Shown here in pieces: positions 1 to 6,780 of a stretch of DNA of 16,254 nt. The stretch comes from JBGQDM01 sp041495845 (lineage in GTDB: Bacteria; Acidobacteriota; Terriglobia; Terriglobales; Acidobacteriaceae), in assembly GCA_041495845.1 (NCBI GenBank), contig JBGQDM010000073.1, positions 1-16,254 on the forward strand, in the 5' to 3' direction. How positions within the stretch are numbered: position 1 is the stretch's first letter; every line of letters begins with the position of its first letter. A program made the position numbers and the translations under genes. Under the pieces are notes generated by a model. That model was not told the DNA's origin and did not search any database. It was given only the letters and a program-made list of their open reading frames with translations.

Positions 1-1
1 A

Positions 2-625
2 ACCGAAGGCCCTTTCGGAGATCACACAGGCTTCTACTCGTTGGAGGATCTTTATCCCGTTTTTCACCTTAGTTGCATCACGCATCGCAAAGACCCGATC
101 TACTCCACCACGATCGTGGGCAAGCCGCCGATGGAAGATGGGTGGATGGGTAAGGCGGTCGAGCGCATCTTTCTTCCGCTCATGAGGCTTACCATCCCTG
201 AGATTGTCGACATCAACCTTCCCATTGAAGGTGTTTTCCATAACCTGATGATCGTTTCGATCAAGAAGTCCTATCCGGGGCAGGCGCGCAAGGTGATGAA
301 CGCCATTTGGTCGCTCGGCCAGGCAATGTTTACCAAGTGCATTATCGTGGTGGATGAAGACGTGGACGTGCAGAACATCGCTGACGTGACGCTGCGGGTG
401 GCCAACCACATCGATCCGGAACGTGACATCCAGTTCACGCTGGGCCCCATCGATTCGCTCGATCACGCCTCCCGCCAGCCCAACTACGGCTCCAAGATGG
501 GCATTGATGCCACGCGCAAATGGTCGAGTGAGGGCTTCACACGCCCTTGGCCCGACGAAATCAAGATGGACGCCGCCACCAAAGCGCTGGTGGACAAGAA
601 GTGGAAAGAGTTGGGGTTGGACTAG
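2..625 (+). CDS. ubiD: UbiD-family prenylated-FMN decarboxylase, 3' part (5' end outside window)
   Basis: The reading frame is open to the left edge, so only the last 207 residues of a protein normally near 490-500 residues are present. The first visible residues read EGPFGDHTGFYS, the conserved active-site segment of UbiD decarboxylases, which use prenylated FMN made by UbiX. Further family features are the segment HRKDPIYSTTIVGKPPMED, then KMGIDATRKW about 50 residues before the end. Members decarboxylate aromatic or polyprenyl-aromatic acids, usually in ubiquinone or menaquinone synthesis. With a complex I locus close by, a role in quinone supply is a reasonable inference, but substrate cannot be read from this fragment. 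A TTG at 41 could be mistaken for a start but lies inside the conserved domain. The stop codon overlaps that of the convergent lysS gene. Family assignment is strong; the exact paralogue (UbiD or a futalosine-pathway homologue) is uncertain. Confidence 0.9.
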   Translation, partial: TEGPFGDHTGFYSLEDLYPVFHLSCITHRKDPIYSTTIVGKPPMEDGWMGKAVERIFLPLMRLTIPEIVDINLPIEGVFHNLMIVSIKKSYPGQARKVMNAIWSLGQAMFTKCIIVVDEDVDVQNIADVTLRVANHIDPERDIQFTLGPIDSLDHASRQPNYGSKMGIDATRKWSSEGFTRPWPDEIKMDAATKALVDKKWKELGLD

Positions 626-2172
626 CTCGCCGGTTCTTCCGGCAGCGCTTCCTCTTTCGCTTCCGGACGAAGCAAAGGAAACAAAATCACATCGCGGATG
701 GTGTGCGAGTCGGTTAGCAGCATACACAGGCGGTCCACACCCACGCCAACGCCCCCGGTAGGCGGCAACCCGTAAGCCAGCGCGCGAATGTAATCTTCGT
801 CCATCTGATGCGCTTCTTCGTCACCGCGGGCGCGTTCCTGCAACTGCATTTCAAACCGCCGCCGCTGGTCTTCAGGATCGTTGAGCTCACTGAAGCCGTT
901 AGAAATCTCCATTTGCCCGGCAAAAATCTCAAAACGCTCGACCCAATCGGGCTCGTCCGCTTTCTGCTTGGAGAGCGGCGAGATCGCCAGAGGGAGTTCG
1001 TAGATCACGGTCGGCTGCAGGAGATGCTCTTCGGCCACCGCCTCAAAAAGGTTGGCAATGCTCTTTCCCGCGGGCTCGTTCGGGTTGTAGGGCATATGCG
1101 CATGGGCGCTGTTAAAACGCGAAATCAGCTTGCCCACAGCCTCGTGCGAGCCGAAATCAGCCATCTCCGGCTTGGCCCCCGCGGCTTCCGGCCAGAACTG
1201 AATGATGGCCTCGCGCATGGTCATCCGCTTCCAGTTCGCCAACGCGAAGTCAATTTCCTGATCGCCCCACTTGGCGCGGGTGCTGCCGTTTACGTCGCGC
1301 GCGGCTTGCTCGATCAACTCCATGGTCAATTGCATTACGTCGCGAAAGTCAGCGTAGGCCTGATAAAACTCCAGCATGGTGAACTCAGGGTTCCAGCGCC
1401 AGCCCAGACCTTCGTTCCGGAAGCTGCGATTGATTTCATAGACACGGTCGAATCCGCCCACCGTCAGCCGCTTCAGATACAACTCCGGCGCAATGCGCAG
1501 ATACAAGTCCATATCGAGCGCGTTGTGGTGCGTGACAAACGGTCGCGCTACCGCTCCGCCCGGGATCGCCTGCATCATCGGCGTTTCCACTTCCAGAAAG
1601 CCGCGTCCATCCAGCGACCGCCGCAACGACTGCACCAGCCGGCTGCGCTTGACGAAGACCTCCCGCACCTCGGGATTCATGATGAGATCGAGATAGCGCT
1701 GCCGATAGCGGAGTTCCACATCGGTGAGCCCGTGCCACTTCTCCGGCAGGGGCAGCAAATCTTTGGCCAGGAAGGTCAACGCATCCACGTGCACGCTCAA
1801 CTCGCCCGTGCGCGTGCGAAACAAATATCCGGCGACGCCGACATGATCACCGAGGTCGAGCAGCTTGTAGAGGTCGAAGCCCTGCTCCCCGACCGCATCT
1901 TTCTTGACGTAGATCTGCAGGCGCTGTCCACCTTGTTGCAGGTGCGCGAAGCCGGCCTTGCCCATCAACCGGATGGCGACAATGCGACCAGCCAGCCGCA
2001 CCGGGATACGTTGGGCCTCAAGCTCCTCCGCCAACTTCCCGCTGTAATCCGCGAGAATCTGCGGCACCTGGTGTGTGGATTCATAGCGCGTGGGATAGGG
2101 GCGCTGGCCCAGCGCTTCCAACTGGCGGAGTTTCGCCAGCCGCAGCTCGTAGATTTTTTCGTCGAGTGCCAA
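622..2172 (-). CDS. lysS: Lysyl-tRNA synthetase, class II
   Basis: Charges tRNA-Lys with lysine in the cytosol. The protein has about 516 residues (E. coli LysS has 505). An N-terminal OB-fold anticodon-binding domain covers roughly residues 55-140 and a class II catalytic domain the rest. Visible landmarks are motif 2 beginning FRNEG (251-255), the signature GFSELNDP (about 426-433), and motif 3 GVGVGVDRL (474-482) followed by IRDVILFP. Motif 2 is unusual: it reads FRNEGLGWRWNPEF, with Trp260 where the family normally has His in the (H/R)xxxF position. I chose the TTG at 2172, giving MALDEKIYEL. A TTG at 2190 adds six residues (MVIITG) but places a TATAAT box inside the gene. An in-frame TAG lies directly upstream of 2190, so no longer form exists. 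It is transcribed divergently from nuoA and ends tail-to-tail with ubiD. LysRS identity is firm; the start is not. Confidence 0.95.
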   Translation of the reverse strand: MALDEKIYELRLAKLRQLEALGQRPYPTRYESTHQVPQILADYSGKLAEELEAQRIPVRLAGRIVAIRLMGKAGFAHLQQGGQRLQIYVKKDAVGEQGFDLYKLLDLGDHVGVAGYLFRTRTGELSVHVDALTFLAKDLLPLPEKWHGLTDVELRYRQRYLDLIMNPEVREVFVKRSRLVQSLRRSLDGRGFLEVETPMMQAIPGGAVARPFVTHHNALDMDLYLRIAPELYLKRLTVGGFDRVYEINRSFRNEGLGWRWNPEFTMLEFYQAYADFRDVMQLTMELIEQAARDVNGSTRAKWGDQEIDFALANWKRMTMREAIIQFWPEAAGAKPEMADFGSHEAVGKLISRFNSAHAHMPYNPNEPAGKSIANLFEAVAEEHLLQPTVIYELPLAISPLSKQKADEPDWVERFEIFAGQMEISNGFSELNDPEDQRRRFEMQLQERARGDEEAHQMDEDYIRALAYGLPPTGGVGVGVDRLCMLLTDSHTIRDVILFPLLRPEAKEEALPEEPAS

Positions 2173-2179
2173 GCCAGTG

Positions 2180-2185
2180 ATTATA
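2180..2185 (-). promoter_or_regulatory. Candidate -10 box for lysS
   Basis: A perfect TATAAT lies on the - strand just upstream of the chosen lysS start. No good -35 sits at the normal distance; the nearest match, TGGACA at 2198-2203, is only 12 nt away. Transcription from this box would begin around 2173, giving an almost leaderless lysS mRNA if translation starts at 2172. This is inferred from sequence alone. Confidence 0.3.
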
Positions 2186-2238
2186 ACCAACTACCGTTGT
2201 CCAGTTTGCGGATCACAGCTCCGGGTGACGTTTGCCGG

Positions 2239-2267
2239 TTGCTGGGCGCGCTGGCTCGCGCTAGGAT
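2239..2267 (+). promoter_or_regulatory. Candidate sigma-70-type promoter for the nuo cluster
   Basis: TTGCTG (2239-2244) and TAGGAT (2262-2267) are separated by 17 nt. They lie in the divergent lysS/nuoA gap and would start transcription near 2274, about 38 nt before the nuoA ATG. Both boxes are imperfect matches to TTGACA/TATAAT, so this is a suggestion only, but some promoter must lie in this gap. Confidence 0.3.
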
Positions 2268-2296
2268 GGTGCGCTCCAGAGATTCAGCGGGAGAGG

Positions 2297-2310
2297 GCGA
2301 GTCCACTCGC
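2297..2310. repeat. Small inverted repeat in the nuoA leader
   Basis: GCGAGT-CC-ACTCGC is a perfect 6-bp inverted repeat with a 2-nt centre. It ends one base before the nuoA ATG. With so small a centre it cannot close fully as a hairpin, but it could act as a short stem near the ribosome site or as a protein-binding palindrome. Its right arm extends to CACTCGCG, which recurs in the larger hairpin after nuoA. Confidence 0.4.
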
Positions 2311-2311
2311 G

Positions 2312-2668
2312 ATGCCACAAAACTACGTACCCATCTTTATCTTCGTCGCCATCATCGCGGTTCTGATCCCGCTCACCTTGCTGCTGTTCAAGTTGGTCCG
2401 TCCTGACCATCCCACCCCCGCCAAGCTCATGCCGTACGAGTGCGGCATTGATCCGGTGGGCGATTCGCGCGGCCGCTACACCGTCCGCTACTACCTGATC
2501 GCGATTCTTTTCGTGGTGTTCGATGTGGAAACGATTTTCCTGTTTCCCTGGGCGGTGCAGTTCAAGGCGCTGGGCTGGTTTGGTTTGCTGGAGACGCTGA
2601 TTTTCCTCGCGATTCTGGTGGCCGGTTACGTCTGGATTTGGAAAAATGGCGCGCTCGAGTGGGTTTGA
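2312..2668 (+). CDS. nuoA: NADH-quinone oxidoreductase subunit A
   Basis: Small membrane subunit of complex I (ND3 family) beside the quinone channel. At 118 residues it fits the usual length. Three membrane helices are visible, near residues 6-28, 60-80 and 87-110. The loop between helices 1 and 2 carries the conserved YECG (42-45), and helix 2 carries FDVETIFLFPWA (70-81), both hallmark ND3 motifs. The ATG at 2312 gives MPQNYVPIF, a normal NuoA start. The frame extends further upstream but that sequence has no family likeness and covers the promoter region. A purine-rich stretch (GGGAGAGGGCGAG) lies upstream, rather far for a classic ribosome site. This is the first gene of the rightward respiratory cluster. 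NuoB, which normally follows directly, is absent. Confidence 0.96.
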   Translation: MPQNYVPIFIFVAIIAVLIPLTLLLFKLVRPDHPTPAKLMPYECGIDPVGDSRGRYTVRYYLIAILFVVFDVETIFLFPWAVQFKALGWFGLLETLIFLAILVAGYVWIWKNGALEWV

Positions 2669-2692
2669 AGGGGTGGTGATGAGCATCACGGC

Positions 2693-2724
2693 CGCGAGTG
2701 CTCAACCCCGCGTTGACACTCGCG
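2693..2724 (+). promoter_or_regulatory. Strong hairpin between nuoA and nuoC
   Basis: CGCGAGTG-C-TCAAC (2693-2706) pairs with GTTGACACTCGCG (2712-2724), making a 13-bp stem with one bulged C and a CCCGC loop. No T-run follows, so it is not a normal intrinsic terminator. It lies in the 125-nt gap where nuoB would be expected. It could be an mRNA-processing or stability element, or a small dispersed repeat. The CGCGAGTG/CACTCGCG arms echo the palindrome in front of nuoA. Confidence 0.5.
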
Positions 2725-2793
2725 CATTGCGGCTGGTACTTAAAGAAGCGTTCCAGGTTGGCTTGGAGCTTCGGGAAAGATAGGTTTTGCGTC

Positions 2794-3426
2794 ATGCCGG
2801 AAGAAGACAAACCCGTCGCACCGCCTTCGCCGCCTGGCGCTGGCCAATCGGGGGAGACTCCGGCCGCGGCCGCACCGCCCGCTCCACCGAAGCCCGCGGC
2901 GCCAGCGAAGCCACCTGGCCCCGCTCCCGTGCCCTGGGAATCAGAACTGGTCACTCGCCTGAAGCTGCAGTACGGGTCGGCCGTCGCAGAAGCCAGCACG
3001 TACGCTGGCCAGCACTATCTGGTGGTGGAAAAGCCCATCCTGCACGATCTTCTGGAAATCTTGCGCGATCAGGATGGCTACGATTACTGCGTGGATGTCA
3101 CCGCAGTACACGATCCCAAGCGCGAGCAGCCGTTTGCGCTGGTCTACATTCTGTATTCCTTTGCCCACAACACGCGCGTCCGAGTGAAGACCTGGATTCG
3201 CGACGGCGAGTCCGCGCCAACCGTGACCGATTTGTGGCCCACCGCCAACTGGCTGGAGCGTGAGGTTTACGATATGTTCGGCATCCGCTTTGACGGCCAT
3301 CCCGACCTGAAGCGGATTCTGCTGCCCGACGGCTGGAAGGGCCATCCGCTGCGGAAGGACCACAGCATCCTGCAACAGGACAACGAGTGGGTGCAGATCA
3401 ACCTGGGGATCGAAAGCGGCCAATGA
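2794..3426 (+). CDS. nuoC: NADH-quinone oxidoreductase subunit C (30 kDa family)
   Basis: Peripheral-arm subunit of complex I that packs against NuoD near the quinone site. The protein has 210 residues. Residues about 8-47 are a Pro/Ala-rich low-complexity leader, likely a flexible tail and not part of the usual fold. The 30-kDa domain fills the rest and contains the family signature EREVYDMFGIRFDGHP (155-170), followed by LKRILLPDGW and HPLRKD. The ATG at 2794 was chosen because it begins the soluble N-terminus. A longer frame from a GTG at 2698 would start inside the intergenic hairpin. NuoC is separate from NuoD here, unlike the fused NuoCD of E. coli. Its stop overlaps the nuoD start in ATGA, indicating translational coupling. 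Confidence 0.95.
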   Translation: MPEEDKPVAPPSPPGAGQSGETPAAAAPPAPPKPAAPAKPPGPAPVPWESELVTRLKLQYGSAVAEASTYAGQHYLVVEKPILHDLLEILRDQDGYDYCVDVTAVHDPKREQPFALVYILYSFAHNTRVRVKTWIRDGESAPTVTDLWPTANWLEREVYDMFGIRFDGHPDLKRILLPDGWKGHPLRKDHSILQQDNEWVQINLGIESGQ

Positions 3427-4586
3427 ACGACGAAAAGACCGCCAGAGTGCTCGCTCCCTTGCCGCCGGAAACCGCTGCTCCGAATACGTTTCTTGATTCC
3501 AACGAGCTCATCATCAACATGGGGCCGCAGCATCCGGCCACGCACGGCGTCCTGCGCGTGATTCTGCGACTGGACGGAGAAAAAGTCCTCGGCCTCGAAT
3601 GTGTCATCGGTTATCTGCATCGTGGCGTGGAGAAGATCGCCGAGAACCGCACCTACGCCATGTTCAACCCTTACGTGGACCGCATGGATTACGTCGCGGC
3701 GGTCTCCAACGGTCTGGGCTACTGCGAGGCGGTGGAGAAGCTGATGCATGCCGAAGCACCGCCGCGGGCGAAATACATTCGCGTGATCCTGACCGAACTC
3801 AATCGGATCGCCAGCCACCAGCTCTGGCTGGGAACGCACGCCCTCGACATTGGCGCGGTCACGCCGCTCTTCTACACCTTCCGCGACCGGGAAGAGGTCC
3901 TGAAAATCTTCGAGAAATATTGTGGCGCGCGCCTGACCACGCATGCCTTCCGCATCGGCGGCTGCCTGTACGAGACCTACGACGGTTTCGAAAAAGAGGT
4001 ACGCAAGTTCTGCGACTTCGTGGATCCGAAGATTGACGAATACGAAGAGTTGCTGACCACGAACCGCATTTGGGTGGAGCGCACGCGTGGCGTCGGCGTC
4101 ATCTCCGGCAAAGACTGCATTGCGCTGGGCGTGACCGGCCCAGTGCTGCGCGCGAGCGGAGTGCAATGGGATTTGCGCAAAGCCCAGCCCTACTCCGCCT
4201 ATCCTGACTTCGAGTTCGATATCCCTACCGGCCAGCGAGGTGATACTTACGACCGGTACCTGGTGCGGATGGCGGAGATGCGGCAGTCCATCCGCATCAT
4301 CCGGCAGGCGGTGGAGCGCATTCCCGAAGGCCCCATCATGGCCAAGATTCCCAAGGTCATCAAGCCGCCGGTGGGCGAGGTCTATCACTCCATTGAAGCG
4401 CCGAAGGGCGAACTCGGATACTTCATTGTGAGCGACGGCACCACCCAGCCGTATCGGTTGCGCGTGCGGCCGCCGTCGTTCGTGAATCTGCAGGCGCTGG
4501 AGTTGATGGTGAAAGGACAGTTGGTGGCCGACGTGGTCGCAGTCATCGGCACGCTGGACATCGTTCTGGGAGAGATTGACCGCTGA
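3423..4586 (+). CDS. nuoD: NADH-quinone oxidoreductase subunit D (49 kDa family)
   Basis: Quinone-site subunit of complex I, related to the large subunit of NiFe hydrogenases. With 387 residues it has the usual length. GPQHPATHGVLR (34-45) contains His41, and DYVA begins at Asp89-Tyr90. The His41-Tyr90 spacing of 49 matches the His38/Tyr87 pair that binds the quinone head group in Thermus Nqo4. GYLHRGVEK (63-71) and the C-terminal VIGTLDIVLGEIDR are also typical. The ATG at 3423 overlaps the nuoC stop by 4 nt; a start further upstream would lie within nuoC. The stop TGA shares its A with the nuoH ATG. All visible quinone-site residues are intact. NuoD needs NuoB as its partner, but no nuoB is in this window. 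Confidence 0.97.
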   Translation: MNDEKTARVLAPLPPETAAPNTFLDSNELIINMGPQHPATHGVLRVILRLDGEKVLGLECVIGYLHRGVEKIAENRTYAMFNPYVDRMDYVAAVSNGLGYCEAVEKLMHAEAPPRAKYIRVILTELNRIASHQLWLGTHALDIGAVTPLFYTFRDREEVLKIFEKYCGARLTTHAFRIGGCLYETYDGFEKEVRKFCDFVDPKIDEYEELLTTNRIWVERTRGVGVISGKDCIALGVTGPVLRASGVQWDLRKAQPYSAYPDFEFDIPTGQRGDTYDRYLVRMAEMRQSIRIIRQAVERIPEGPIMAKIPKVIKPPVGEVYHSIEAPKGELGYFIVSDGTTQPYRLRVRPPSFVNLQALELMVKGQLVADVVAVIGTLDIVLGEIDR

Positions 4587-5926
4587 TGCTCGACTACATC
4601 ACCAATTATTTGGGCAGTCAGGTCACTCCGGGCCAGGCCGGCAACGTCTTCTGGATCACCGTCTACATCCTGGTGATCTTCGCGGGTGTGTCGGTTGCCG
4701 TCATTGCCATGAACTGGCTGGAGCGCAAGATCATGGCCCACATGCAAGTGCGGCTGGGGCCGATGCGGGTTGGCCCGCACGGCTTGCTGCAGCCTATTGC
4801 CGACGCACTCAAGCTCCTGCTGAAAGAAGATCTCATGCCGGAGAATGCCGATGCGCTCACCTACCGGCTGGCTCCACTGCTGATCGTCATCGTCGCTTTC
4901 ACCACCTTCATCGTGATCCCGTTCGGCCCCACGCATGCCGTTACCGACATGAATATTGGTCTGCTATTCATGCTGGGAGTTTCTTCCATGTCGGTGCTCG
5001 GCATTGTGATGGCCGGTTGGTCGTCGAACTCGCACTACCCGCTGATCGGAGCGCTGCGTTCCAGTGCGCAGATGATTTCCTATGAAGTGGCCATGGGAAT
5101 GGCCGTGCTGACCGCGGTAGTGATGACCAGCCTGCACGGGATGGGACCGTACGGCGTCGGGGGCGCCAACACTTCAGGCACGGGCACGCTTAGCATGATT
5201 GGCATCGTCGATGCGCAGGCTGACCAGCAGGTCTGGTTTGTCTTCAAGTTTTTTCCGTTGGGGCTGATCGCGTTTGTGATTTTTGCCATCGCCATGATTG
5301 CCGAGACCAACCGCGCACCGTTTGACTTGCCCGAGGCCGAGTCCGAACTCACAGCCGGCTTCCATACCGAGTACAGCGGGTTTCGCTGGTCGCTCTTCTT
5401 TCTTGCCGAATACGCCGCCATGATCGCCGTGTCTTCGGTCGCAGTTACGCTCTGGCTGGGCGGGTGGCTGCGTCCATTTCCAAACATTCATGGGCCCCAG
5501 ATCAACCTTCCTGGTTTCTGGGTGCAAGCAGCGCCGCAGGCGGGCTTGGTCGATCTTCTATTCTCCTTCGCCCCCGCGCTGACGTTTCTGGCGCTCGCGG
5601 GCTTGAGCTTTCGAGCCATGGTGCGCATGCCGCGGCATCCATCGTTCAAGGTGCAAACCATGGGCCTCGGCGGTTTTGGCGCCGTGCTGGCCCTGGTGGG
5701 ACTGCTGCTTCTCGTGCCGCCTGTGCGCAACCGGGCTCAGGACATCTTCTGGTTCGTGGCCAAGGTCTCGGTGTCCATGTACCTCTACATCTGGTACCGC
5801 TCCACTTTTCCTCGGTACCGCTTCGATCAACTCATGAAAGTCGGCTGGAAGATTCTTCTGCCGGTGAGTCTGGGCGTGTTGATCGCGACCGCCGTAACTG
5901 GCGTGACCCTCGGAGGCTGGCACTGA
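4586..5926 (+). CDS. nuoH: NADH-quinone oxidoreductase subunit H
   Basis: Membrane subunit (ND1 family) forming most of the quinone chamber and linking the peripheral arm to the proton-pumping arm. Conserved parts are LERKIMAHMQVRLGPMRVGP (about 45-64), GLLQPIADALKLLLKED (66-82) and AETNRAPFDLPEAESEL (239-255), whose acidic residues line the entry to the proton path. C-terminal FPRYRFDQLMKVGWKILLP (408-426) is also typical. The protein has 446 residues against about 325 in E. coli. The excess lies mainly between WLGGWLRP (about 290-298) and DIFWFVAK (386-393), where a segment with at least two hydrophobic stretches is added. A smaller Gly-rich insertion lies near residues 185-210. The family is certain; the role of the extra segment is unknown. 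Confidence 0.96.
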   Translation: MLDYITNYLGSQVTPGQAGNVFWITVYILVIFAGVSVAVIAMNWLERKIMAHMQVRLGPMRVGPHGLLQPIADALKLLLKEDLMPENADALTYRLAPLLIVIVAFTTFIVIPFGPTHAVTDMNIGLLFMLGVSSMSVLGIVMAGWSSNSHYPLIGALRSSAQMISYEVAMGMAVLTAVVMTSLHGMGPYGVGGANTSGTGTLSMIGIVDAQADQQVWFVFKFFPLGLIAFVIFAIAMIAETNRAPFDLPEAESELTAGFHTEYSGFRWSLFFLAEYAAMIAVSSVAVTLWLGGWLRPFPNIHGPQINLPGFWVQAAPQAGLVDLLFSFAPALTFLALAGLSFRAMVRMPRHPSFKVQTMGLGGFGAVLALVGLLLLVPPVRNRAQDIFWFVAKVSVSMYLYIWYRSTFPRYRFDQLMKVGWKILLPVSLGVLIATAVTGVTLGGWH

Positions 5927-5927
5927 G

Positions 5928-6446
5928 ATGACTCCCGTGGCCACAACATTCTTCTTCTATCTGCTCTCGGGTGCAGCCCTGCTGGGCGGTGTGCTGGTGA
6001 TTACCCGCCGCAATCCCGTACATTCCGCCCTGTCTCTGATCATGACCTTGCTCTCGATTGCAGGCCTTTACCTCATGCTCTACGCGCCGTTTGTTGCTGG
6101 CGTGCAGATCATTCTTTACGTTGGCGGCATCATGGTGCTCTTCCTCTTCGTCATCATGCTAATCAACATCGAGCAGGCCAGCCGCGAAGAGCGGTTTAGC
6201 AAGCAGTGGCCGGTGGGAATTCTAGCGGCGGCAGCGCTTGGCGTGTTGTTTGTCAGCGTCTTTTTCAAGGGCCGCTCGGTGTTGCCCACGCAGTTGCTCG
6301 TGCTGCCGGAAGAGCACAACACCCAGCAGATCGCGGTTTTGCTCTACAGCGATTACATGCTGGCGTTTGAAATTGCCTCGCTGTTGCTGCTGGTGGCGAT
6401 GATTGGTGCGGTGGTCATGGCCAAGAAAAGGACGACCACGCCATGA
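5928..6446 (+). CDS. nuoJ: NADH-quinone oxidoreductase subunit J
   Basis: Membrane subunit of complex I (ND6 family) beside NuoK, involved in transmitting conformational change to the antiporter-like subunits. The 172 residues contain about five membrane helices. The third carries VQIILYVGGIMVLFLFVIML (59-78). Tyr64 and the following glycines correspond to the conserved pi-bulge region around Tyr59 of E. coli NuoJ. RRNPVHSAL (27-35) is also typical. A GGAGG lies 11 nt before the ATG, inside the end of nuoH, and only one base separates the nuoH stop from the start. The 3' end overlaps nuoK by 4 nt (ATGA). Confidence 0.96.
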   Translation: MTPVATTFFFYLLSGAALLGGVLVITRRNPVHSALSLIMTLLSIAGLYLMLYAPFVAGVQIILYVGGIMVLFLFVIMLINIEQASREERFSKQWPVGILAAAALGVLFVSVFFKGRSVLPTQLLVLPEEHNTQQIAVLLYSDYMLAFEIASLLLLVAMIGAVVMAKKRTTTP

Positions 6447-6748
6447 CGCCGATTACCACGCTGCATTACCTGGTGCTGGCCGCGGCGCTCTTCGTGCTCG
6501 GCGTGATCGGTGTGCTCACTCGCCGCAACGTCATCATCATCCTCATGTCCATTGAGCTGATCTTGAACGCCGTGAACCTGAATCTGGTCGCGTTCTCCCG
6601 GCTCTACGGCCTGCAAGGGCAGGTGTTTTCCATTTTTGTGATTGCCGACGCTGCCGCGGAAGCCGCCGTGGCTTTCGGCATTCTGATCGCGTTCTTCCGC
6701 AACAAAGAGACTGTAAACGTGGACGAAATTGATTTGCTGAAATGGTAA
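6443..6748 (+). CDS. nuoK: NADH-quinone oxidoreductase subunit K
   Basis: Three-helix membrane subunit (ND4L family) of the complex I proton path. Its 101 residues match the family. Glu38 in MSIELILN and Glu73 in AAAEAAVAF correspond to the two buried, functionally important glutamates of E. coli NuoK (Glu36, Glu72). RRNVIIILMSIE is a characteristic helix-2 stretch. Asp69, four residues before Glu73, sits where a neutral residue is usual (Leu68 in E. coli) and adds a buried acidic group. The gene overlaps nuoJ by 4 nt and is followed by a 32-nt spacer before nuoL. Confidence 0.97.
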   Translation: MTPITTLHYLVLAAALFVLGVIGVLTRRNVIIILMSIELILNAVNLNLVAFSRLYGLQGQVFSIFVIADAAAEAAVAFGILIAFFRNKETVNVDEIDLLKW

Positions 6749-6780
6749 GGACAGCGTTGGCGTTGAGAGCTGAAAACTGA
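6749..6780 (+). other. nuoK-nuoL spacer with CTGA-rich sequence
   Basis: This 32-nt gap ends GAGAGCTGAAAACTGA directly against the nuoL ATG. It contains a near-repeat (GCTGA, ACTGA) and no clear Shine-Dalgarno sequence. It resembles the CTGA-rich short repeats I associate with acidobacterial intergenic DNA; that is recall, not a search result. Confidence 0.3.

Noticed and set aside
41..43. TTG at 41 as the start of a short 194-residue protein
   Set aside because: The UbiD active-site segment continues in frame to the left edge, so the gene is simply cut by the window.
2177..2311. Upstream extension of nuoA with CPVCG, like a zinc-ribbon leader
   Set aside because: It begins inside the lysS 5' end and covers the divergent promoter region. 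NuoA starts normally at 2312, and the single CxxC plus scattered Cys do not make a convincing zinc site.
808..2406. Long + strand open frame (532 codons) antisense to lysS
   Set aside because: The opposite strand encodes an unmistakable LysRS. The antisense frame has no recognisable domain and is rich in Arg, His and Gln, as expected of a shadow frame in G+C-rich DNA.
2712..2742. TTGACA at 2713-2718 as a -35 box for a nuoC promoter
   Set aside because: It forms part of the hairpin arm, and no acceptable -10 lies 16-18 nt downstream.
2698..2793. Longer NuoC starting from GTG at 2698
   Set aside because: The extra 32 residues lie in the intergenic hairpin and have no family likeness; ATG 2794 is the better start.
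2669..2793. Remnant of nuoB
   Set aside because: The gap is only 125 nt and no frame shows the Cys-containing NuoB motifs, so I see no decayed copy.
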